From: Stenotrophomonas nitritireducens
Lineage (GTDB): Bacteria > Pseudomonadota > Gammaproteobacteria > Xanthomonadales > Xanthomonadaceae
Assembly: GCF_001431425.1 (NCBI RefSeq)
Contig: NZ_LDJG01000001.1
Location: 1-64,000 of the forward strand
DNA length: 64,000 nt
Direction: 5' to 3'
Both the position numbers and the translations under genes were made by a program. Positions within the stretch are counted from its first letter, which is position 1. Each line of letters starts with the position of its first letter. The notes beneath the pieces are model-generated. The model did no database searches and had not been told where the DNA came from. It saw nothing but the letters and a program-made list of their open reading frames with translations. This document shows positions 30,794 to 37,680 of this stretch, in pieces.

Positions 30794-30801
30794 GGTCACT
30801 C

Positions 30802-31305
30802 ATGAGCATCCAGCAGGGTTGGCGACAACGTGGATTGCCCCACAAGGGCTGGCGGCTGATCGCCGTGTATGACTCGCGTGATGCGGAGTCGCACGGCGAT
30901 TCACCGCGGTATGAGGTTTGCCAGATGTGCGGCAACGAGCAGGTTCGGTACGTCCATGTCCTGGACCACGATGACGTGGCCGAATCCATCGAAGTCGGCT
31001 GCGTCTGCGCGGAGAACCTCTGCGAGGACTACAGCGATAGCGGGCCGCGTGCCCGCGAGCGTCGGCTGGTCAACCGGGCGGCGCGCCGGAGCAAGTGGCT
31101 CAAGCGCAAGTGGCGGCAGTCTGCGAAGGGCAACGACTTCCTCAACGTCGAGGGAAACAATCTAGGCGTCCACCAGCAGAAGAATGGCCGCTGGGGATAC
31201 CGCATCAACTCCACCTTCAGCGTCACCAGCTATCCAACTGAGGACGCGGCCAAGCTCGCCCTGTTCGACCGACTCTGGCCTGCGGACCCGGAAAGCACGC
31301 AGTAG
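30802..31305 (+). CDS. unknown protein with zinc-ribbon-like cysteines
   Basis: 167 residues. CQMCG (about residue 40) and a later cluster VGCVCAENLC (about 65-74) could bind zinc. This is followed by a strongly basic segment (RRLVNRAARRSKWLKRKWRQS) and a segment rich in Gly/Asn/Tyr (NGRWGYRINSTFSVTSYPT) that resembles a small beta-sheet domain. It lies 8 bp after the primase-helicase and just before the repeat array; DNA binding at the origin is a guess. No family recognised. Confidence 0.7.
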   Translation: MSIQQGWRQRGLPHKGWRLIAVYDSRDAESHGDSPRYEVCQMCGNEQVRYVHVLDHDDVAESIEVGCVCAENLCEDYSDSGPRARERRLVNRAARRSKWLKRKWRQSAKGNDFLNVEGNNLGVHQQKNGRWGYRINSTFSVTSYPTEDAAKLALFDRLWPADPESTQ

Positions 31306-31318
31306 TGCGCCGATCCGG

Positions 31319-31629
31319 CTGACCTAGCCGACCTCATACTGACCTCCGCGATGAGGTCAGCCTGTTCTAGGCCCAGTAATCCGTGGGCTTTAGCTGACCT
31401 AGCTGACCTAGCTGGCCTTTTCGTGCGTACTTGCCCGAGAAAATCTCGGCGGTGTGCCTGCTGGCAGAAGGCCCAGAGGTGCAGCGTCGGAGCGTCGCTG
31501 ACCGCCGCAATTTCTCTTTCTCCTCCTAAAAGGTCAGAAAGGTCAGCTAGGTCAGCCGAAACCCAGTAACGGATGGGGCTCCCGACTAGCTGACCTCGCG
31601 CTGACCTCGCTGGGCGGTCAGCTAGGTCA
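31319..31629. repeat. iteron-like TGACCT/AGGTCA array, putative replication origin
   Basis: The gene-free stretch 31306-31840 holds 11 exact TGACCT or AGGTCA hexamers and three one-mismatch variants. Three groups are phased at 9 bp: 31395/31404/31413 (TGACCT direction), 31531/31540/31549 (AGGTCA) and 31615/31624 (AGGTCA). Groups face each other across a segment containing the pyrimidine-rich tract TTTCTCTTTCTCCTCC (31511-31526). Position behind a primase-helicase suggests an origin; operator or centromere sites are the alternatives. The rest, up to 31828, shows nothing else clear. Confidence 0.65.
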
Positions 31630-31840
31630 GCTAGTGCGACGCCGACGCTCCTCTGGGCAGGAGGCAGCGCACCGCCCCTCACATACAAGATCCATCCAAT
31701 CTGAAATCGGGTCCGGAAACCCACTTCCGGCACCCCACGATTTTCCAACTCGCTGATCCCAGTGAATTTTTATCCGTTCGCGGCCCTTTTCGGATGCGTG
31801 CCGGCCAGTTATGGTCTCGCCGTCTCACAGGAGATTGAGA

Positions 31841-32443
31841 ATGGCTCGCGTAGCCCTGTACGTCCGGGTGTCCACCCACAAGGACCAGACCGTTGAAAAC
31901 CAGTTGATCGCGCTGCGGGAGTGGGCCCGGGCCAGCGGCCACACCATCGCCGCTGAGTTCGCCGACGAAGGCATCAGCGGCGCGAAGGGTCGCGACAAGC
32001 GCCCGGCGCTGGACGCGATGCTCAAGGCCGCCACGCGCCGCGAGGTGGATATGGTCGCGGTGACGGCGCTGGACCGGCTGGGCCGTAGCCTGCCGCACCT
32101 CGTGTCGTTGGTCGCCGAGCTGGAAGCCCTGCGGGTCGGGCTGTTCGTTCGCAACCTCGCGATGGACACCTCCACGCCCGCCGGGCGGCTGATGTTCAAC
32201 GTGATGGGTTCGCTCGCCGAGTTCGAGCGCGAGCTGATCCGGGAGCGCACGCTACTGGGCCTAGAACGTGCCCGGCGGCAAGGGAAGAAGCTCGGCAGGC
32301 CGAAGGTGCCGCCCGGGGTCGAACACCGCATAGCGGCACTCCTAGAGGCAGGGACCCCCGCCAACCGCGTCGCCCGCATGACCTGCGTGGGGAACGCCGC
32401 CGTCTATCGCATCAAGCGGGAGCTGGAAGCATGTCGCGCCTGA
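31841..32443 (+). CDS. serine recombinase (resolvase/invertase family)
   Basis: Recombinase of 200 residues. The catalytic domain has the nucleophile Ser11 (YVRVSTHKDQ), ALDRLGRS and the E-helix region AEFERELIRERTLLGLERAR. The C-terminal helix-turn-helix is short (AALLEAGTPANRVARMTCVGNAAVYRIKRE). AGGAG 8 bases before the ATG supports the start. It is complete. It may resolve dimers, invert a segment, or be a second integration system; no inverted-repeat target was found nearby. It overlaps the next gene by 13 bp. Confidence 0.92.
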   Translation: MARVALYVRVSTHKDQTVENQLIALREWARASGHTIAAEFADEGISGAKGRDKRPALDAMLKAATRREVDMVAVTALDRLGRSLPHLVSLVAELEALRVGLFVRNLAMDTSTPAGRLMFNVMGSLAEFERELIRERTLLGLERARRQGKKLGRPKVPPGVEHRIAALLEAGTPANRVARMTCVGNAAVYRIKRELEACRA

Positions 32444-32850
32444 CCTTGCCCGACCTCACGACAAAGGCCATCGACGCAGCCCGCCTCCTCGCGCAGGAGG
32501 GATGCCGGGAACACACTATCCGCCGTGCCCTGGGCCTGACCGTGCCGCAGTGGAAGGCTCTCAAGGAGGACACCGAGGCGGGCGAGTTGTCGCCACTGGC
32601 GCTGGCCTTGGAGGAAGGCCGCGCCGAAGGTGCCGGGGACATCATCGCCTTCATGAAGAAGCGCATGGGCGAAGGCAGCGAGCGCGCCGCCGAGTTCCTC
32701 GCCGACCGGGTATTCCAGCTTGGCCGCGGCGACGGCAACGCCGACGTGCCGAGGGTCGCGATCTTCATCCAAGCCGCCATGTCGCCCGATGAGTACGCGC
32801 GCGTGATCGCCGTCCAGCAGCAGCCGGGAGTCCTGACCCATGAGCGTTGA
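32431..32850 (+). CDS. putative terminase small subunit
   Basis: 139 residues. A helix-turn-helix-like N-terminal part (LLAQEGCREHTIRRALGLTVPQWKALKED) is followed by a helical region (LEEGRAEGAGDIIAFMKKRM). The type and order of segments, and the position directly before and overlapping (11 bp) the large terminase gene, suggest the DNA-recognition subunit of a packaging terminase. Direct sequence similarity is weak, so the call rests mainly on context. Confidence 0.6.
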   Translation: MSRLTLPDLTTKAIDAARLLAQEGCREHTIRRALGLTVPQWKALKEDTEAGELSPLALALEEGRAEGAGDIIAFMKKRMGEGSERAAEFLADRVFQLGRGDGNADVPRVAIFIQAAMSPDEYARVIAVQQQPGVLTHER

Positions 32851-34228
32851 GATTCGCCCGACGCCGTTCCAGTCGCAGGTCCTGACCGTGCCCGAGGATC
32901 ACTTCATGTTCTTGGGTGGTGGTCGCGGTGGCGGGAAGTCGATGGCCGTGCAGTTCCTGATCCTGCGCCATTGCGACCAATACAAGAGCCGCGCCCGGGT
33001 CCTTGTGACCCGCCGCCGCTTGAAGTCCTTGGGCCAGTTTGCCGAGGAACTGCGCCAGCTTCTGCGCTCTGCCTACGGGCGCGACATTGCCTACAACCAG
33101 AACGATGCGATGTTCCGCTTGCCGAACGGGGCGACGATCCAGCTCACGCACGTTGAATCGGCATCGGCTCTGTCCGACGTGGCGCAAGGTATGTCCTACA
33201 CTTTGATCGCGTGCGATGAGGCGGGCGAAGGTCCCTCCATCGAGGTCATCGACCAGCTCGGCATGAGCCTTCGCGGTAACGGCACGCCGCTCCGGCTCGT
33301 GCTCGCCGGAAATCCTGGAGGCCAAAATCACGGCGCGCTCGCCGAGCGGTACGTGACGGGTCGCGAGCCGTGGGTGCCGTTCGAGTTCGAGGGCAATACG
33401 TGGGTCTATGCGCCGTCGCGTCTCGATGACAACCCGTATCTGCCGGAGGCATACCGGCGGAACTTTGAGGTCTTGGCCCGCACCGACCCGGCCTTGTACC
33501 GCGCGATGCGCTTGGGCGACTGGTCCGCACTGGTCGGTGATTTCTTCCAAGGAATATGGAACGCGGACAAGATGGTCATCGACCATCACGACGTGCCGCT
33601 GGATTGCTTCGCCTCGCTCAAGCTCTCCATCGACTGGGGCAGCGCCGCGCCGTGTGCGACGGTCCTTGTCGGGCAGCTCGCCTATGCCGTGCGCCTGCCG
33701 GATGATCGCGTGATGCCGCGGGGCGCGTGGGTGGTGTTCGATGAGCACGCCGAATGCGATCCGCGGAACATTTCCCGTGGTACGGGCCGCACCCCGGGCC
33801 AGATTGCGCCGTCGCTACATGCGATGGCCGCGCGCAACGGTGTCCGGGCGCGTGGGGTGATCGACTCCGCCGCCGAGGCGCGGCAGATGGGCCGGGCGGA
33901 GGCGTCTATCGCCGACCTGTTCCGTGAGGCCGGGGTGCGCGTCTCGCCCGCCAAAAAGGGCGCGCGTGTCCCACGTTTCGAGCATCTAAAGCAGCTCATG
34001 GTGAACGGCGAGTTCTTTGTCGCGTCACGGTGCCGCATGTGGCTGGCGACGGTCCCGAGCCTGCCGCGCGATTCGCGCGTTCCGGATGACTGCGACAGCG
34101 CGGCAAATGACCACATGCTCGACGCGACCAGCTACGGCATCGCGGGCGAGTCCGGCGGGCGTGTCCACCAGCGCGGGTTCCTGCCCGAAGCGCGGATGCC
34201 GCGCGAGGAACGGATTGTTTGGATTTGA
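32840..34228 (+). CDS. terL: phage terminase large subunit
   Basis: DNA-packaging motor ATPase/nuclease of 462 residues. Walker A is GGGRGGGKS (residues 26-34), Walker B is LIACDEAGEG (about 118-127) and the coupling motif follows in LAGNPGG. The RNase H-like nuclease domain begins at LSIDWGSAAPC (first Asp), with a middle acidic GVIDSAAEA and a last acidic AANDHMLDATSYG. All appear intact. It is notable because the element has no recognisable portal or capsid; a satellite could use it to redirect packaging into helper heads. Confidence 0.9.
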   Translation: MSVEIRPTPFQSQVLTVPEDHFMFLGGGRGGGKSMAVQFLILRHCDQYKSRARVLVTRRRLKSLGQFAEELRQLLRSAYGRDIAYNQNDAMFRLPNGATIQLTHVESASALSDVAQGMSYTLIACDEAGEGPSIEVIDQLGMSLRGNGTPLRLVLAGNPGGQNHGALAERYVTGREPWVPFEFEGNTWVYAPSRLDDNPYLPEAYRRNFEVLARTDPALYRAMRLGDWSALVGDFFQGIWNADKMVIDHHDVPLDCFASLKLSIDWGSAAPCATVLVGQLAYAVRLPDDRVMPRGAWVVFDEHAECDPRNISRGTGRTPGQIAPSLHAMAARNGVRARGVIDSAAEARQMGRAEASIADLFREAGVRVSPAKKGARVPRFEHLKQLMVNGEFFVASRCRMWLATVPSLPRDSRVPDDCDSAANDHMLDATSYGIAGESGGRVHQRGFLPEARMPREERIVWI

Positions 34229-34242
34229 TGGGAGAAATGGCG

Positions 34243-34545
34243 ATGAAGCGTTCCTACAAGTACCTGATGCTGGCCCTCGTGATCGGCAACGCGCAGGCGG
34301 CGCAGCGCGAATTGTTCAACGCCCGCGAGACGTTGGAGCGGGCGAAGGTCGGCACCTACTCGCCGCGCGCGCAGCCGCCGGTTCGCGTGGAGGTGGAGCA
34401 GCCCGCGCGGTTTCGCGCGACGGGCCACGGAAACCGCCAGATTCAACAACGATTCGAGCGGATGGACTGCCGTTGGCAGGACGCCACGAATTCCATGCGC
34501 TGCGTGCCGTTTCCAGCCGAAGAAGTAAACCGACCCAAGAAATAA
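34243..34545 (+). CDS. small exported or membrane-associated protein, unknown
   Basis: 100 residues. The N-terminus MKRSYKYLMLALVIGNAQAAQ looks like a signal peptide with cleavage after AQA. The rest is basic and Gln/Arg-rich, with two cysteines (MDCRWQ; MRCVPF) that could form a disulfide in the periplasm. The start at 34243 is favoured by GGAG at spacing 8; an ATG six bases upstream is too close to it. It begins 14 bp after terL. No family recognised. Confidence 0.6.
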   Translation: MKRSYKYLMLALVIGNAQAAQRELFNARETLERAKVGTYSPRAQPPVRVEVEQPARFRATGHGNRQIQQRFERMDCRWQDATNSMRCVPFPAEEVNRPKK

Positions 34546-34627
34546 CACTCGCGCGGGGCAAATCCGGTCCATATGGTCGGGAGCGAGCGGCTCCACTGGC
34601 TGGGCCGCACGCTGAGGAATAGCCCCC

Positions 34628-35386
34628 ATGCCCAACGTCAACTTCAAGACCATCCCCACCGATGTTCCGCTGACCGTGGAGAACATCGACCGGCTCGCGA
34701 ATCGCGCCGCCGAACTCGCCACCGCCTTCGGTGCGCGCATCGCCAACATCCAGCAGCAGGTCGCTGACGCCCGCGACCGTTTCAGCCGCGACGGTGACGA
34801 CCTTGTCCGTGAGACGGACGCCGCCAATCGCGCCGTTGCCAAGCAATTCGCACGTCGCCAGCTCGCCTCGCGCATCGCCAAGTTCCGTCTGACCATCGTG
34901 GAATCGAGCCGTGGCCAGCGCGAAGAACTCCTGCGCCCGCTGGCGAAGGTCGCCGCCGATGCCGCGTTCCTCCTGACCCTGTGCCAGTCGCCCGCGCAGA
35001 TGCTCGGGCGCGTTGCTTTGGGCGATGCCCGGCGCACGCAGTACCAGATGCAGCTCGAAGGCGCAGGCCCGGTCGAGCTGGAAACCGCCGCGATCACCGC
35101 GATTGCCACCGGGGACATGCCTCTGGCTGCCGCGGTCGCGACCGTGGTAGACCGCCGCCCTTCGGATCGCCGTCCGTTCTCGGTGGCGGCGTTTGCCGAG
35201 AGGGTGTGGGGTGCGCAGCACGCCGAGGTCACGGCCAAGCTCAAGGGCGTCCTGCTGGCCGAGCGTACCGCGCGCGCGGCCAATGACGAGTTTGTGCGCG
35301 GCAAGGCCGACCCCATCGCCAACCTGAGCAACCAGCTCGCCGCCCGGGCCATCGCCGAGGCGTCGGGCGAGGAGGACGAAGCATGA
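34628..35386 (+). CDS. Ala-rich helical protein, unknown
   Basis: 252 residues, predicted almost wholly alpha-helical with long Ala/Arg/Leu/Glu stretches (RLANRAAELATAFGARIANI; AVAKQFARRQLASRIAKF) and no membrane segment. Homology is not recognised. It lies after terL where tailed phages encode portal or scaffolding proteins, but no portal or scaffold motif can be seen. Its stop overlaps the next start (ATGA). Confidence 0.65.
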   Translation: MPNVNFKTIPTDVPLTVENIDRLANRAAELATAFGARIANIQQQVADARDRFSRDGDDLVRETDAANRAVAKQFARRQLASRIAKFRLTIVESSRGQREELLRPLAKVAADAAFLLTLCQSPAQMLGRVALGDARRTQYQMQLEGAGPVELETAAITAIATGDMPLAAAVATVVDRRPSDRRPFSVAAFAERVWGAQHAEVTAKLKGVLLAERTARAANDEFVRGKADPIANLSNQLAARAIAEASGEEDEA

Positions 35387-35505
35387 AAGGCGCGGTTCCC
35401 AACGTCCGGAAGGCCAAGGCCATCCACGAGAAGAAGCAGGCCGAGCGCAACGCCACGGCCAACAAGATGAAGAAGCGCGCGGCGACCACTCGCCGCGGTC
35501 GCTGA
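35383..35505 (+). CDS. very small basic protein (40 residues)
   Basis: 40 codons from ATG 35383 to TGA 35505: MKGAVPNVRKAKAIHEKKQA, then a Lys/Arg-rich remainder ending TTRRGR; about a third of the residues are Lys or Arg. Evidence that it is real: the ATGA overlap with the preceding stop, the same G+C codon style, and lack of any alternative gene here. It could bind nucleic acid; function unknown. Confidence 0.55.
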   Translation: MKGAVPNVRKAKAIHEKKQAERNATANKMKKRAATTRRGR

Positions 35506-35526
35506 TCGAATCGGGGTGTCCCGGCG

Positions 35527-35970
35527 GTGACGTATCGCGCCCGCCTCGTGCCGCCGAGGCACCCTGACCAACCAGCGACCCCCGGCGCGGACGGGAACGA
35601 CGGTGACGGGGCGACCGCGCCGGGGGAAGCTGCCTCGCGACAGGCAACCGCGACGCGCGAGGCAATGGCCCGCCTATGGGCTGATCCTGACTACCGCGCA
35701 CGCATGTCCGCGCAGATGAAGGCCAGGTGGGCGGACCCTGCTTACCGGAAGCGGGCCGCAGGCAACAATCGCGACGAACGCGCCTACCGTTGGCAGCACA
35801 TCGAGTCCGGGCGGATCGTCTCCCGGACCAAGCTCGAAATGCGCGAGGAACACGGCTTGCGTCCCGATTCACTGGACGGCCTCGTGGCTGGGCGCATCCA
35901 GACCTCGCGGGGCTGGCGGCTCGCGCCGCGGTCGCTGCTGGGCGAGGGGCCGCGGTGGATCTTTCCGTGA
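35527..35970 (+). CDS. NUMOD-motif DNA-binding protein without nuclease domain
   Basis: 147 residues from a GTG. After a disordered Pro/Gly/Asp-rich N-terminus there are two tandem copies of a short helical motif (REAMARLWADPDYRARM and SAQMKARWADPAYRKR) of the NUMOD3 type found in homing endonucleases. Then comes a NUMOD1-like segment (HIESGRIVSRTKLEMREEHG...SRGWRL). No GIY-YIG, HNH or LAGLIDADG catalytic core is visible. It ends 4 bp before the convergent NADAR gene. Confidence 0.6.
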   Translation: MTYRARLVPPRHPDQPATPGADGNDGDGATAPGEAASRQATATREAMARLWADPDYRARMSAQMKARWADPAYRKRAAGNNRDERAYRWQHIESGRIVSRTKLEMREEHGLRPDSLDGLVAGRIQTSRGWRLAPRSLLGEGPRWIFP

Positions 35971-35974
35971 TGGG

Positions 35975-36634
35975 CTAGAGCAGAGGCGGCTGCTCGCCCA
36001 GTTCCTGAGGCTCGTCGCTGGAAACGGTGGTTCCCGGCGCTCCAATCGCTTCGATGGGCTCGCCGTAGAGCGAGAAGTTCGGAATCCGCAGCGGCGGCAC
36101 GAACCGAAGTTGCTCGTCAGTGTCTTTTTTCAACGCCTCTCTAAGCTCCATGAGGAGGCGGCCGAGTACATTTTCGCCCATCAACGTTTCGCCGTCCTGC
36201 AGGAGGATTGCGCCCCAGTACTCGTCCTTTCTCGACTGCTCAACGATGGACTTTTCCTTGGTGGCGAGGAGTAGGCGACCAAACTCCTTGTAATGCTGTG
36301 CGAGCTTCACTCTCAAGCACCAGCGCATCACATTGTGGCGCACTTTGTCCCAGTCGCTACGGGTTGCCTTCCTGTGGGGCTTCCCCTTCATCTTCGCGGT
36401 CATGGGGCTATGTTGAGCAATGATCTCTCGCTGCACATCGGGCAGGTCGGGGAATCGACATGCTTGGTAGAGCGCCTCACTTGTCGGAATCCTGAACCCG
36501 TTTATGCGGAGGGGGAAACCCGCGGCCATATTGGACAAGCCGCCGAAAGCCTCCTTGGTCTTGTGAACGACGACAGACTCCGCGCGCACATACGTACGGA
36601 GTCTTGCGTTGGGTTCAGAGTTCGTCAAAGTCAT
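35975..36634 (-). CDS. NADAR-family protein (YbiA-like ADP-ribosyl/N-glycosidase)
   Basis: 219 residues. The NADAR pattern is clear: FGGLSNMAAGFPLRINGFRI, TSEALYQACRFP, the basic middle (KMKGKPHRKATRSDW), MRWCLRVKLAQH, LLATKEKSIVEQSRKDEYWG and GENVLGRLLMELR. NADAR proteins hydrolyse N-glycosidic bonds; YbiA acts on riboflavin intermediates, and others remove ADP-ribose from guanine as antitoxins to DarT-type toxins. The start (36634) overlaps the upstream phosphoribosyltransferase-like gene by 20 bp, so it is the last gene of a three-gene minus-strand operon. Base composition is visibly more A+T-rich than the phage genes. Antitoxin or effector role is inference. Confidence 0.85.
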   Translation of the reverse strand: MTLTNSEPNARLRTYVRAESVVVHKTKEAFGGLSNMAAGFPLRINGFRIPTSEALYQACRFPDLPDVQREIIAQHSPMTAKMKGKPHRKATRSDWDKVRHNVMRWCLRVKLAQHYKEFGRLLLATKEKSIVEQSRKDEYWGAILLQDGETLMGENVLGRLLMELREALKKDTDEQLRFVPPLRIPNFSLYGEPIEAIGAPGTTVSSDEPQELGEQPPLL

Positions 36635-37655
36635 TGAACACGTTTTCTGCCGATGCGTATGTCTTGCGCTGAAACAGTGGGTACCAATGCAATGCCCCTG
36701 AGTCATCGTCGGGATTGCCCCACCACATAGCTAGGGGGCAATTGTTTGGGCAATTGCGGTGCGTGACGATAGTTGATCCGAATCCTACTCCGAAGCTGCC
36801 GCATCCGAGTGGGCGGTAGAAGTCGAGTAAGTTCTGCGCCAAGGACCTGATCTTTACTCCCGCAATGAGAAATTCCTGTTCAAGGAGGTTCCTTCCTGCC
36901 TCAGAAGAGAATATCCCTAGAGTTCCAAGGTTTCCTGCGGTCCGGAGCTGAACTTGTTGAGTCGCTACGTAGGCTTGTACCGCTGCATCGTTCGGGATTG
37001 AGGTGGGCCACAGAACGTCGGAAGTGTTCTTGGAGTAGAGTCGATTCTCGAAATTGAACAGCCTCCAGAAAGTTATGCGAATGTTCTTTCCTGAGCGGGC
37101 TATCGCTTCGCGTAGCTTTCTCGATTCGATGTAGTAATGGCCGCTTGTATGCAGGGCAATTGTGATCACCTTGACTACAGCATTGTTTGGTGCGGGACCC
37201 TCTATCCAAGCGGTCAAATCGGTCGAGATTCGTCCTCCGGTAAACAAGACGTCATCAAGGTAGATGAATTCTCCCTGCGGGCTTCCTGAGCGCGTGATAT
37301 CAAGACCCAGCCTTTCGGCAAGCCTTTCTCCCATTAGTGAAACCATTTGTTTCTGGCTCTGGCCTCGCCTCTGGATTTTGAGGAAGTTTGCGTTGGCCCA
37401 ATACACGCCCGGGTTCGATCCGGCGAGAGCGGTGTTCGTCAGAAGGCCGTCTAGGAACTGGACAAAATTATCTTTGGTTATGAATGTCTGCTTGATTACG
37501 TGATTGAACTCGCGAAGAAACGCAACTTGATTCGCTGGCGTGAACTGACTCGCCCATCGGTCTACGTGCTCTGGTGTTGGCTGAGCTATTTCGCCTTCGC
37601 GATACGTCTTGATCTCGTTTGCGATTGAAACAAGAAGGTCCCTTCTCTCGCTCAT
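36615..37655 (-). CDS. phosphoribosyltransferase-fold protein of a conflict system (PRTase-CE-like)
   Basis: 346 residues. The PRPP-binding loop is present: FIYLDDVLFTGGR at residues 130-142, matching the hydrophobic-hydrophobic-DD-x4-TG pattern of type I PRTases. The C-terminal signature GSFGVGFGSTIVTHRNCPNNCP...WWG is the feature I associate with PRTase-like proteins of prokaryotic conflict systems (some occur in retrons). A ribosome site GGGGGAG precedes the ATG. It follows the DinD-like gene by 25 bp and overlaps the NADAR gene. It carries many rarer A/T-ending codons, unlike neighbours. Substrate unknown; the pairing with a ribosyl-bond hydrolase is suggestive. Confidence 0.75.
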   Translation of the reverse strand: MSERRDLLVSIANEIKTYREGEIAQPTPEHVDRWASQFTPANQVAFLREFNHVIKQTFITKDNFVQFLDGLLTNTALAGSNPGVYWANANFLKIQRRGQSQKQMVSLMGERLAERLGLDITRSGSPQGEFIYLDDVLFTGGRISTDLTAWIEGPAPNNAVVKVITIALHTSGHYYIESRKLREAIARSGKNIRITFWRLFNFENRLYSKNTSDVLWPTSIPNDAAVQAYVATQQVQLRTAGNLGTLGIFSSEAGRNLLEQEFLIAGVKIRSLAQNLLDFYRPLGCGSFGVGFGSTIVTHRNCPNNCPLAMWWGNPDDDSGALHWYPLFQRKTYASAENVFNDFDEL

Positions 37656-37680
37656 CTTCGCTCCCCCTGTAGAGCACTAT

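Noticed and set aside
31230-31748. Minus-strand frame with repeated Ala-Asp-Leu and Ser-Ala-Arg
   Set aside because: The periodic peptide is simply the translation of the TGACCT/AGGTCA repeat array; it overlaps the 3' end of a real gene and has no ribosome site.
32431-34228. Reading the terminase genes as evidence for a complete prophage
   Set aside because: No portal, capsid, tail or lysis genes are found in the remaining element; only a reduced element can be supported.
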